Below, piece after piece: positions 1 through 11,500 of a stretch of 64,000 nt of DNA. The DNA comes from Monarcha castaneiventris obscurior (taxonomy: Eukaryota; Chordata; Aves; Passeriformes; Monarchidae). Under the pieces are notes generated by a model. The model was not told the DNA's origin and did not search any database. It was given only the letters and a program-made list of their open reading frames with translations. Where the stretch lies: the NCBI GenBank assembly GCA_026261815.1, contig JAMPIT010000350.1:620001-684000 (forward strand), read 5' to 3'. Both the position numbers and the translations under genes were made by a program. Every line of letters starts with the position of its first letter. Position 1 is the stretch's first letter.

Positions 1-2551
1 TATCAGCATATTAGATGATGGATATTGTGTCTATTAATACAGTAGAATATGCTTGGTTCAGTTTTTTCCCCCTACTGCTAATTTCCCTCAGTACTGTTTT
101 TAAACAGAATGTAAAGTGTTGAAAGTAATGACTACCTCAAATTGTGTATCCAAACAGGGAATATTCGTGATCTAGGATAGAACCATAAGGAGCTACTGTT
201 TAATAGCAACTTTTAAAGGACAGAAATATCTGTCCTTTAGTATCAAGACAACCACAGTGAGATTAGATGGATGAAGATATTATGTAAGACCGCAATGTTA
301 ATACTGAAAAATGCCTGTTCTGTGTGATGAAACCTTGAACTGACTTTTGAGATGTACTTTCCTAGACAATTTCCTCCAAGCAAATGTCACGAAGCAATCT
401 AAAAGCAGGCTTAAATCAAAAAGCAGAGCAAAACAACCAAAACAAAATACAATATATGCTTGAATACATCCTAAAAAAGCCCAGGTGACAGAAACAACAA
501 AAAACCCCCCCTCTATGTTATTAAACCAGTCCCTTGCTGAGTTCTAGGACATTCCTCCGCCTCCAGGCTTGGTCTCAGAGCTGCAATGAAGTCTTTCTAG
601 ACATTTTAGTTACTGGGAAGATTTTAGGTCTTGCTTTTGTCCCTCTTTTCTTCTGGCAGAGTCTTTGGACGATATTTTTCTAGGGACTTATTCTCGGTAG
701 TGTGCCTCTCATTCATTAGAAGACCATATTTTGGAAATAAATATGACGAGTATTCTTCTAAATGTTCTAGAAATTCTTAAATACTATTAGACAGTCCTTT
801 ACAAGATTTAAGTATTCTACTTTTCTCTTCATTCTACCTCCTCCTTCATTCTATGATTCTGTATAATTGTAAAGTACAACTGCACTACCATAGAAGTTGT
901 ATGTTGCTATTAATAGTAAGTATTAGAGGGGGTTTTGACAAGTTTAGAAATCTTAATCTGTCAAGAATTTTATTTCTATACCTGTAGAAATTACATCAGA
1001 GAGATTTCTGATACAGTTGCAGAAATAGAAATTTTCTCATATTATTTCTTTAAAAGACAAATATCTTACTTTTAATCTCCTAAAATAAGAACTGTATTTG
1101 TCTAGGTAGTAACTGTTTCTGTACTGAGTGTATTAATGTGTAGCTCACAGGATGTATTCTAAAAATGGATTTGATTATATTCTAGCCCAACAGCTTCTCT
1201 GGGGATTTTCAGGTATGGTCATTAATTGAAGATGTACTGGTTTGGATTGAAGTTTGATATTTGTGTGACTTTGGTCATTAGACATTCTCATTACCCCAGC
1301 TTTCTTTTAAAAAAACCTTGCCAAATAGAGCTGCCAAGATATAGCAACCTAAGATAATTATGAAAAGATTTCTAAATACAGCTGAGGGGAAAATTCATAT
1401 TGATGAAGAAAACACTGTAATAATGTTACATGGAAATTATCAATATTCTCATTGGTTTATTTCTATATTTTTAATAATTGTAGATGCAGGAGGATTTCCA
1501 GTATTTTAAGACTACATGTGTAGTTTTAAAAACAATATTCTAAACTTCTGTTCTCAAACAAAAAAAAAGGGATTTAACATTAGTTTTTAAGTAGATTTTT
1601 ATTTTCCTGGGCTCCTTCTGCAAGTTTTCCTCCCTTTCACAAAGCTGATGTGTTTATCTGTTTTCTGTTCAATAGAGCTTACACAATTCACAGCGCTGTA
1701 TGCATGAAGTGAAAGAAAAAAGATTTTTTTCTGAAGGATGTCTATAATTGCTCTTAATCTTTATTTGGACTGTTGCCTTCAAGAAAATGGCAGTGTTATC
1801 TAGATGCATGATGAAAGATCTGAAATTCAAATGGATGTCTTGCTTCCACTTCTGTCATTGGTTTTGATGTGTTGGGAGGTAGCAGTACTTTTATATTCTA
1901 TGATATTTTACCCCCAGAAGTTCTGTAGTTTTTAAGTATATACTGTCCTAATGATAATTAAGGCATGAGTGTAAAGACATATTTCTTTTAGTGAGAACTT
2001 TGATAATAAGAATAAAATCATATAGACTTAATTTCAGCACTTCCTGCATAACTGAGTGTAATTTCTTGTGAGTTTTAGTTATGAAATCAGCTGCAACTGA
2101 GCCACTTTGCTATATCTAATAAATAATCTTTCAAGTCTATTTGAACACTTGCAGTTACAGACAAATAATGGATTAGATTTTTATTTACTACTAGGCAAAT
2201 AAGTAGGGTGGAGAATCAACTAAACAAAAAAATATGTTTGTAGTTCAATTCTAAATCTCTAGTTGCTATGTATGCCTGAGAACATTTGTGTTAAACTAAC
2301 ACATGTAATAACATACTGATAATTTTCAATTTGTACTAATATGGAATGCATTTGCTTTTAATTAACTCCTGAAAGCAAAGGAAGCTGGTATCTGCAGTCC
2401 TGTTTAACAAACATTTTCTTTTTCCACAAAAAGACAGGGCACAGATTAGATTTTTTTTTCTTGTTTTTCTTTTTCTTTGCCCCCTGAAGCCTTTTGCTAA
2501 GTAACTCTGCTCTGTGATTTTCACAGCTTTTCCCTTTTTCTGTAATTTCAG
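1..2551 (+). other. SACS: SACS intron upstream of the giant exon (3' part)
   Basis: No coding exon could be supported here. The stretch is AT-rich with frequent stops in all frames. It ends in a long pyrimidine tract (about 2440-2549, interrupted) and a consensus acceptor, with AG at 2550-2551, directly before sequence that reads in frame into sacsin. The short SACS exon expected just upstream of the giant exon may lie before base 1, or inside this stretch at a size (roughly 90 bases) that cannot be seen by eye. No recognisable repeat was noted. Confidence 0.75.
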
Positions 2552-5500
2552 GGAGGCCATGCACTCAGCTGCAGCTCCTGAACCCAGAAAGGTTTGCCCG
2601 GCTCATTAAAGAGGTTATGAACAGCGTGTGGCCTGGGAGAGACGTGGTTGTACAGTGGTATCCAGGCTTGGAAGAAAAAAAGCACCCATCAGTTTCCTGG
2701 CTGAAGATGGTCTGGAAAAATCTATATATACATTTTTCTGATGACTTGAGTGTGTTTGATGAAATGCCGCTTATCCCCAAGACGCTGCTGGAGGAAAATG
2801 AAACATCAGTGGAACTGGTTAGATTTAGGAATCCATCCCCTATCATTCTGGAAGATGAATCTGAGACTCAGCTCCCAGAATATTTAGCTGATATTATTCA
2901 GAAAATTGGTGGGGTTGTACTTAAGAAACTGGATATTTCTATCCAACATCCACTTATAAAAAAATATGTGCATCCACCATTGCCAAGTGCTGTTTTACAA
3001 ATAATGGAAAAAATGTCCTTACAGAAACTATGCAATCAGGTTGCATCATTCCCATCGACACATAAAGATGCTCTTAGGGCATTCTTAGCGAGTTTAACAG
3101 ATGCAACTGAAAAAGAGAAGAGAATTATTCAGGAATTGCTAATATTTAAAAAAATTGAAAAATCATCTGATGAAAGTGCCCCAGTTTTTACTGGGCTAAA
3201 AGGTAGTAAGGTATTACACCACACTGCCAAAATTCCTCCTGGTCTAAGATTTTCTGTTCCAATAATTGACAGCAGTGACGAAGCAACGATTCGCTTAGCT
3301 AATCTACTGAAAATAGAACAGCTGAAGAGCACAGACTGCTTGAAGTTTGTTATAGAAGACATAAGAAGTGATTTTTATTCTTATGATGAAACAGCACAGA
3401 TAATGCAATGGGTTCTTGAGAATCTGACTTTTCTGAAAAATGAGAATACAGATGTGATAGATTGGCTGACACCACTAAAGTTTATTAAGATTTCACCAGA
3501 AAAGATAATGTCAGCAAATGAACTCTTTGATCCTGAGGTAGAACTTCTGCAACATTTGTTTTATGCTGAGGAGGAAAGTTGCTTCCCCCCTGTTATTTTT
3601 ACCTCCTCAGATATTCTTCATTCACTGAGACAAATAGGCTTAAAAAATGAAGCTAATCTTGAGGAAAATGATATCTTGAGAGTGGCAAAAAAAATTGAAA
3701 GTTTACATGCTGACTCTAACACCAATCATGATTTGCTGTTAAGAAAAGCTAGAACACTCTTGACGATTTTGAACAAAAACCATATGCTGCTTCACTCATC
3801 TGAAACAAAAGCTGCAATGAAAAAGATAAAATGGATTCCTGCAAGTAAGGAAAGGCCTCCAAATTATCCAGGGTCCTTAGTTTGGAAAGGAGATCACTGT
3901 AATCTGTGCTCACCACCAGACATGTGTGATATATCACACGCAATTTTAGTTGGTTCCTCAGTTCCTCTTGTGGAAAATGTACTGTTGGATATTGAAAAAG
4001 CACTCGGCATCCCCACCAAGCCCAGCATAAAAGCAGTCTTGAAACATTTCAAGGTGGTAGTTGATTGGCATAGCTCTAAAACCTTCAGTGATGAAGACTA
4101 CTATCAATTTCAGCATATCTTACTTGAGATTTATGGATTTATGCATGATCATCTAGAAGAAGGCAAAGAAGCTTTTAAAGCCCTGAAATTCCCCTGGGTT
4201 TGGACAGGTAAAACATTTTGTTCCCTCACACAAGCAGTAATAAAGTCAGTTCCTGACCTTGATCTCCAACCTTATCTACATTATGTGCCAAAAACTATGG
4301 CAAAGTTTCACCAGTTGTTTAAATGTTGTGGTTCAATTGAGGAGTTAACACCAGACCACGTTTCTATGGTCATTCAGAAAATATATCTGAAGAGTGAGCA
4401 GTCTCTCTCGGAACAAGAGAGTAAGCAAAGCCTTCACATTATGTTGAGCATCATAAGATGGCTGTACAGCAATCAGATCCCCGCCAGTCTGCACACGCCC
4501 ATGCCACTGTACAGTGGCAAACTTCCTTATAAACTTGCAATGAAGCCAATTCATGAATGCTGTTACTGTGACATCAAAGTTGATGATTTAAATGATTTGC
4601 TTGAGGATTCTGTTGAACCCATAATTTTGGTGCATGAAGACATACCCATGAAAACAGCTGAGTGGTTAAACGTCCCATGCCTTAGCACCAGACTGATTAA
4701 TCCAGAAAATATGGGATTTGAGCAATCTGGGCAAAGAGAGCCTCTGACTGTGAGAATTAAAAACATATTGGAAGAATATCCTTCAATTTCAGATATCTTT
4801 AAGGAGCTTCTTCAAAATGCTGATGATGCTAATGCAACGGAGTGTAATTTCCTGATTGATATGAGAAGAAATATGGATATAAGAGAGAACCTTCTGGATC
4901 CAGGAATGGCAGCATGTCATGGTCCAGCTTTGTGGTCATTCAATAATTCTGAGTTTTCTGACTCTGATTTCCTAAACATAACTCGATTAGGAGAGTCTCT
5001 AAAAAGGAGTGAAGTTGACAAAGTAGGAAAATTTGGACTGGGATTCAATTCTGTTTATCATATCACTGATGTTCCTATTATTTTGAGCCGGGAGTTCATG
5101 ATTATGTTTGATCCAAATGTCAACCATATAAGTAAGCATATCAGAGATAAATCTAACCCTGGCATCAAAATCAACTGGAGTAAACAACAGAAGAGATTGC
5201 GAAAATTTCCAAATCAGTTTAAGCCATTTATAGGAGTTTTTGGTTGCCAGCTACCACTGACAGTAGAATCTCCCTACAGCTACAAAGGAACACTTTTCAG
5301 GCTGTCTTTTAGGACTCAGCAGGAAGCTAAAGTGAGTGAAGTCAGCAGTGCATCTTACAATACAGCGGACATTTACTCTCTTGTGGATGAATTTAGCATT
5401 TGCGGTCACAGATTGATAATATTTGCTCAGAGTGTAAATTCAATGGTTTTGAAATACTTGAAAATTGAAGCAGATGATCCTGGCATGGCACAAGATGTTG

Positions 5501-8500
5501 TCACTATCAGAAAAAATCTCTGTTCTTCCAAAGCCTTGACTGCACCAAATGTAAGTGTTTTAAAGGAAGCAGCTAAACTCATGAAGGTCTGCAGCAGCAG
5601 TACTAAAAAGCTTCCCACTGAAACACCAAAGTCATCGTGTATCCTACAGATAGTAGTAGAAGAATTTCACCATGTGTTTAGGCGGATTGCTGATTTACAG
5701 TCTCCACTTTTCAGAGGTACTGAAGATGATCCAGCTGCTTTCTTTGAAATGGCTAAATCAGGACAGACGAAAAGATCAGGTGATGAATTGCCCCAGAAAA
5801 CAGTAGATTCAACAACGTGGCTTATATGTTCTTGCATGGACATTGGAGATGCTTTGAAATTTTCTTTGCATGAAAGTGGACGAAGACTAGGCCTAGTTCC
5901 CTGTGGTGGTGTAGGAGTGTTGCTGTCTGAAACCCAGGATCAAAAATGGATTGTGAAACCTAATTGCAACAACATAGGTGAAGTATTCTGCTATTTACCT
6001 CTGCGAATAAAAACAGGCTTACCTCTTCACATAAATGGCTGCTTTGCAGTTACTTCAAATCGGAAAGAGATCTGGAAAACAGACACCAAAGGAAGATGGA
6101 ATACAGTATTCATGAGGCATGTTATTGTGAAAGCCTACATAGAAGCCCTTTGTGTTTTACGTGACATGGCAATCAATGGTGAGCTAGTTGACTACAGTTA
6201 CTCTGCAGTGTGGCCAGATCCTGATTCAGTTCATGACGATTTTTCTGTTATTTGTCAAGGCTTTTATGAGGACATAGCTCATATGAAAAGCAAAGAAGGG
6301 ATCAAAGTGTTTTCTGATGGCTCGTCCTGGGTTTCCATGAAGAATGTAAGGTTTTTAGATGACTCCATACTGAAACGGCCAGATGTTGGGCCATCAGCCT
6401 TCAAGATCTTTCTGAAGTACCTTAAAAAAACTGGTTCCAAAAATCTGTGTGCTGTAGATCTCCCATCCTGGGTAAAGACAGGATTTGAAGAAGCAGGATG
6501 CAAATACATATTATTGGAGAACACGTTCTCTGAGAAACAGTTCTTTTCTGAGGTTTTCTTCCCTAATATTCAGGAGATTGATGCAGAGCTGCGTGATCCT
6601 TTGATGCGTTACGTTCTCAATGAAAAAGTTGAGGAGTTCTCAGGAATTCTTCGTGCTACTCCATGTATTCCCTGTTCATTGGATGGACATTCATTAGTTA
6701 CACCATCAAGACTGATCCATCCTGAAGGAAGAGTTGCAAAGTTGTATGATGCTGAGGATGGAAGATTTCCTTATGGTACCACTCAGGATTATCTTAACCC
6801 TGTTATTTTGGTTAAACTTGTTCAGTTGGGAATGGCTAAAGATGATATTTTATGGGAAGATCTGATAGAACGTGCAGAGTCAGTAGCTGAAATTAACAAG
6901 ACTGATCATGCTGCAGCTTGTCTCAGGAGCAGTATTATATTGAGTCTTATTGATGAAAAACTGAAATCTAGAGATCCTAGAGCTAAAGAATTTGCTGCAA
7001 AATGTCAAAACATTCCTTTCCTTCCTTTCCTTAGCAAACCAGCAGGCTTCTCACTGCACTGGAAAGGCAGTGATTTTCAGCCTGAAGCGATGTTTTCAGC
7101 AAATGATCTTTACACTGCTGATCATCAAGATATAGTTTGCCTCACACAACCAATACTTAATGAAAATTCCCACTCTTTTAAAGGTTGTGGTACTTTGTCA
7201 TTAGCTGTCAAAGAATTTTTGGGTTTACTGAAGAAACCAGCTGTTAATTTAGTCATAAATCAGTTAGAAGAAGTTGCAAAGTCATTTGATGGAATCACAT
7301 TGTATCAAGAAAATATCACTAATGCTTGTTACAAATACCTGCATGAAGCAATGTTAGAGAGTGAATCAACAAAAGCCATGATAATTGAACAGCTAACAAA
7401 CTGTAGTTTTATTTTGGTTGAGAATGTGTATGCTGATCCATCAAAAGTGTCTTTTCATTTGAATTTTGAAGCAGCACCCTATCTCTATCAGTTGCCTAAC
7501 AAATACAAAAATAGTTTCCGTGAGCTGTTTGAAAGTGTGGGTGTAAGACAGGCTTTCACAGTTGAAGACTTTGCTGTAGTTCTGGAATTAATAAATCAGG
7601 AAAGAGGGACCAAACAACTAACAGAAGACAACTTTCAGCTCTGCAGGAGAATAATTAGTGAAGGAATATGGGGCCTCATTAGAGAGAAGAAGCAGGAATT
7701 TTGTGAGAAAAAGTATGGTGAGATTTTATTGCCAGATACTCGTCTTGCACTTCTGCCTGCAAAATCTTTGTGTTACAATGACTGTCCATGGATTAAAGTT
7801 AAAGACACAACTGTTAAATACTGTCATGGCGATATTCCAAGAGAAGTTGCAGTGAAGCTTGGAGCAATACCAAAACGCCATAAAGCTTTAGAAAGATATG
7901 CATCAAATATCTGTTTTACTACCCTTGGAACAGAATTTGGCCAGAAAGAAAAATTGACTAGTAGAATTAAGAGCATTCTGAATGCTTACCCTTCAGAAAA
8001 AGAAATGCTGAAAGAGCTCCTTCAGAATGCAGATGATGCAAAAGCTACGGAGATCTGTTTTGTGTTTGATCCTAGACAGCATCCAGCTGATAGAATATTT
8101 GATGAGAAATGGGCACCACTTCAAGGACCAGCACTGTGTGTTTACAACAATCAGCCTTTTACAGAAGATGATATTCGGGGAATCCAGAACCTTGGAAAAG
8201 GTACAAAAGTAGGAAATCCCTGTAAAACTGGACAATATGGTATAGGTTTCAATTCTGTTTATCACATTACTGATTGCCCTTCTTTCCTGTCTGGCAATGA
8301 TATACTTTGCATTTTTGATCCCCATGCAAGGTATGCACCAGGTTCAACATCAACAAGTCCTGGCCGCATGTTTAGAGATTTAGATGCAGATTTCAGAACA
8401 CAGTTCTCAGATGTACTGGACCTCTACTTAGGAGACCACTTTAAACTGGACAATTGTACCATGTTTAGGTTTCCTCTTCGAAATGGAGAAATGGCAAAAG

Positions 8501-11500
8501 TATCAGAAATTTCGTCAGTTCCGTGCTCAGACAGAATGGTCCAAAATCTTTTGGATAAGCTGCGAACAGATGGAGCAGAACTCCTAATGTTTTTGAACCA
8601 TATGGAAAAAATTTCTATTTGTGAGATAGAAAAAACAACAGGAGCACTGAATGTCCTGTATTCTGTACAAGGCAAAATCACTGATGGAGACAGACTGAAA
8701 CGAAAGCAATTCCATGCATCTGTGATCGACAGCGTAACTAAAAAGAAGCAGCTAAGTGAAATACCTGTACAGCAGATTACTTACACAATGGATACTGAAG
8801 ACTCTGAAGGAAATCTCACAACTTGGTTAATTTGTAACAGGTCAGGCTTTTCTGCCATGGAAAAGGTATCCAAAAGTGTGGTTTCAGCCCACAAGAATGA
8901 GGACATAACTCTTTTCCCTCGTGGTGGAGTAGCAGCTTGCATTACTCATAATTACAAAAAACCCCACAGAGCATTCTGTTTCTTACCCTTATCATTAGAA
9001 ACTGGATTGCCTTTCCATGTGAATGGACACTTTGCTCTGGACTCTGCAAGAAGAAATCTGTGGCGTGATGACAACGGTGTTGGAGTGAGAAGTGACTGGA
9101 ATAGTAGTCTAATGACAGCGCTGATAGCACCAGCCTATGTTGAACTGCTGATTCAGCTGAAGAAGAGGTATTTTCCCGGCACTGACCCTACGGTATCAGT
9201 CCTGCAAAACACACCTATTCACGCTGTGAAAGACACTTTAAAAAAGTTCTTATCCTTTTTTCCAGTTAATAGACTTGATATTCAGCCAGATTGGTACTGC
9301 TTAGTGAAAGCAGTTTACAGTTGCATTTATGAAGATTTGAAGCGTCTTTTACCTGTTATGAGAGCTCCAAATGTTGATGGTTCTGATTTGCATTCTGCTG
9401 TTATCATCACATGGGTTAACATGTCTACTGTGAACAAGGGCAGACCATTCTTTGACAATTTGCTACAAGATGAATTGCAGCACCTCAAAAATACAGAATA
9501 CAACATCACAACACGGAAGACAGTGGCTGAAAATGTTTACAGACTAAAGCATTTACTCTTAGAAATTGGATTTAATTTGGTATATAACTGTGATGAGACT
9601 GCAAATCTCTACCACTGTTTGGTAGATGCAGATATTCCTGTCACCTATGTGACACCTGCTGATGTCCGATCGTTTTTGATGACATTTTCTTTTCCAGACT
9701 CTAATTGCCACATTGGAAAGTTACCCTGTCGTCTTCAGCAGACAAATCTGAAACTCTTCCATAGCCTCAAACTCCTGGTTGACTACTGTTTCAAAGATGC
9801 AGAAGAAAATGAAATCCAAATTGAGGGTTTGCCACTCCTTATTACTCTTGACAACGTTCTGCAAGTTTTTGATTCAAAGCGACCGAAGTTCTTGACAACA
9901 TACCATGAACTGATTCCGTCTCGCAAGGATCTCTTTATGAACACATTGTATTTGAGATACAACAATATTCTGCTCAGCAGTGAAGTAGCAAAAGTCTTTG
10001 ATATCAGAAGTTTTGCTGAATTGTTATCATCTGTGCTGCCTAGAGAATATAAAACTAGAAATTGTATGAAATGGAAGGAAAACTTTGCAAGTGAATCTTG
10101 GCTTAAAAGTGCCTGGCATTTTATCAGTGAGTCTCTAAATATTAAGGAAGAGCAAGATGATATGCAAGCAAAATTTGATGGTGTTATTGAAACTTTGAAG
10201 GACTGGACTTTGCTCCCAGGTGTAAAGTTTACTGTCTCAGCCAATCATCTTGTTGTGCCAGAGTGTGATGTTTTGCTGCCACTCAGCATTATGCATATAG
10301 CTGTCTTTCCAAATGCTCAGAGTGATAAAGTCTTCCATGCTTTAATGAAAACAGGCTGTATTCAGCTGGCATTGAACAAAATCTGCTCCAAAGACAGTGC
10401 TTTAGTGCCTTTGTTGTCAGGACGTACAGCAAACATAGATAATCCCTCAAGCATTCTGAAAGCCATACAATACATGGTACAGACATCTACCTTTAAGACT
10501 GAAAAGTTAGCAGAAAGTGACTTTGAGGCTCTCCTAATGTACTTCAATTGCAACTTATGTCATTTGACATCTCAGGATGACATTAAAATTTTAAAGTCTC
10601 TTCCATGTTACAAATCAATCAGTGGCCGATACATCAGCATTGCAAAATATGGGACATGTTATGTCCTCACAAAAAGCATCCCATCAGTAGAAGTAGACAG
10701 ATGGACACAGTCGACTTCATCGGCTTTTCTTGAGGAAAAGGTTCATTTGAAAGATTTGTATACTATGCTTGGCTGTGTCTCTGTAGATGATCTTGAAGTG
10801 TACTTGAAACATCTTTTGCCAAAAATTGAAAGTTTGTCTTATGATGCAAAATTAGAACATTTGATCTACTTAAAGAATAGGCTAACTAGCATTGAAGAAA
10901 CTTCAGAAATGAAAGAACAGCTGTTTGAAAAGCTTGAAAGCATTTTGATCATTCATGATGCAAGCAATAGGTTAAAACCTGCAAAGTACTTTTATGACAG
11001 GACTGTAAAAGTCTTTGAAGTTATGCTTCCTGAAAAATTCTTTATACCTCAAGATTTTTTTAAGAAGCTAGAGCAACTTACAAAACCAAAAAATCAAGCT
11101 GCGTTCCTTCCATCATGGGTAACTTTTCTACGACATATCGGATTGAAATTCATCATTTCACAGCAGCAGTTACTGCAGTTTGCTAAGGAAATCAGCATGC
11201 GAGCAAATACAGAAAACTGGTCTAAAGAAACACTACAGAATACTGTCGATGTTCTCCTCCATCATATATTTCAAGAAAGAACTGACCTTTTTTCAGGAAA
11301 TTTTCTGAAAGAATTGTCTTTAATTCCTTTTCTGTGCCCTGAACGAGCTCCAGCAGAATTTGTGAGATTTCATCCTCAGTATCAAGAAGTTAATGGGACG
11401 CTTCCTCTTATACGATTCAATGGGGCACAGGTGAATCCTAAATTCAAGCAGACCGATGTGTTGCAGTTGCTTTGGACATCATGTCCCATTCTTCCTGAGA

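Noticed and set aside
1..2551. Preceding short SACS exon
   Set aside because: Several AG-to-GT intervals were tried by eye, but none gave an open segment of the right phase and sacsin-like content.
9783..10244. 153-codon minus-strand frame inside SACS
   Set aside because: Antisense shadow of the sacsin exon; the + strand is clearly the coding frame and this one has no family resemblance.
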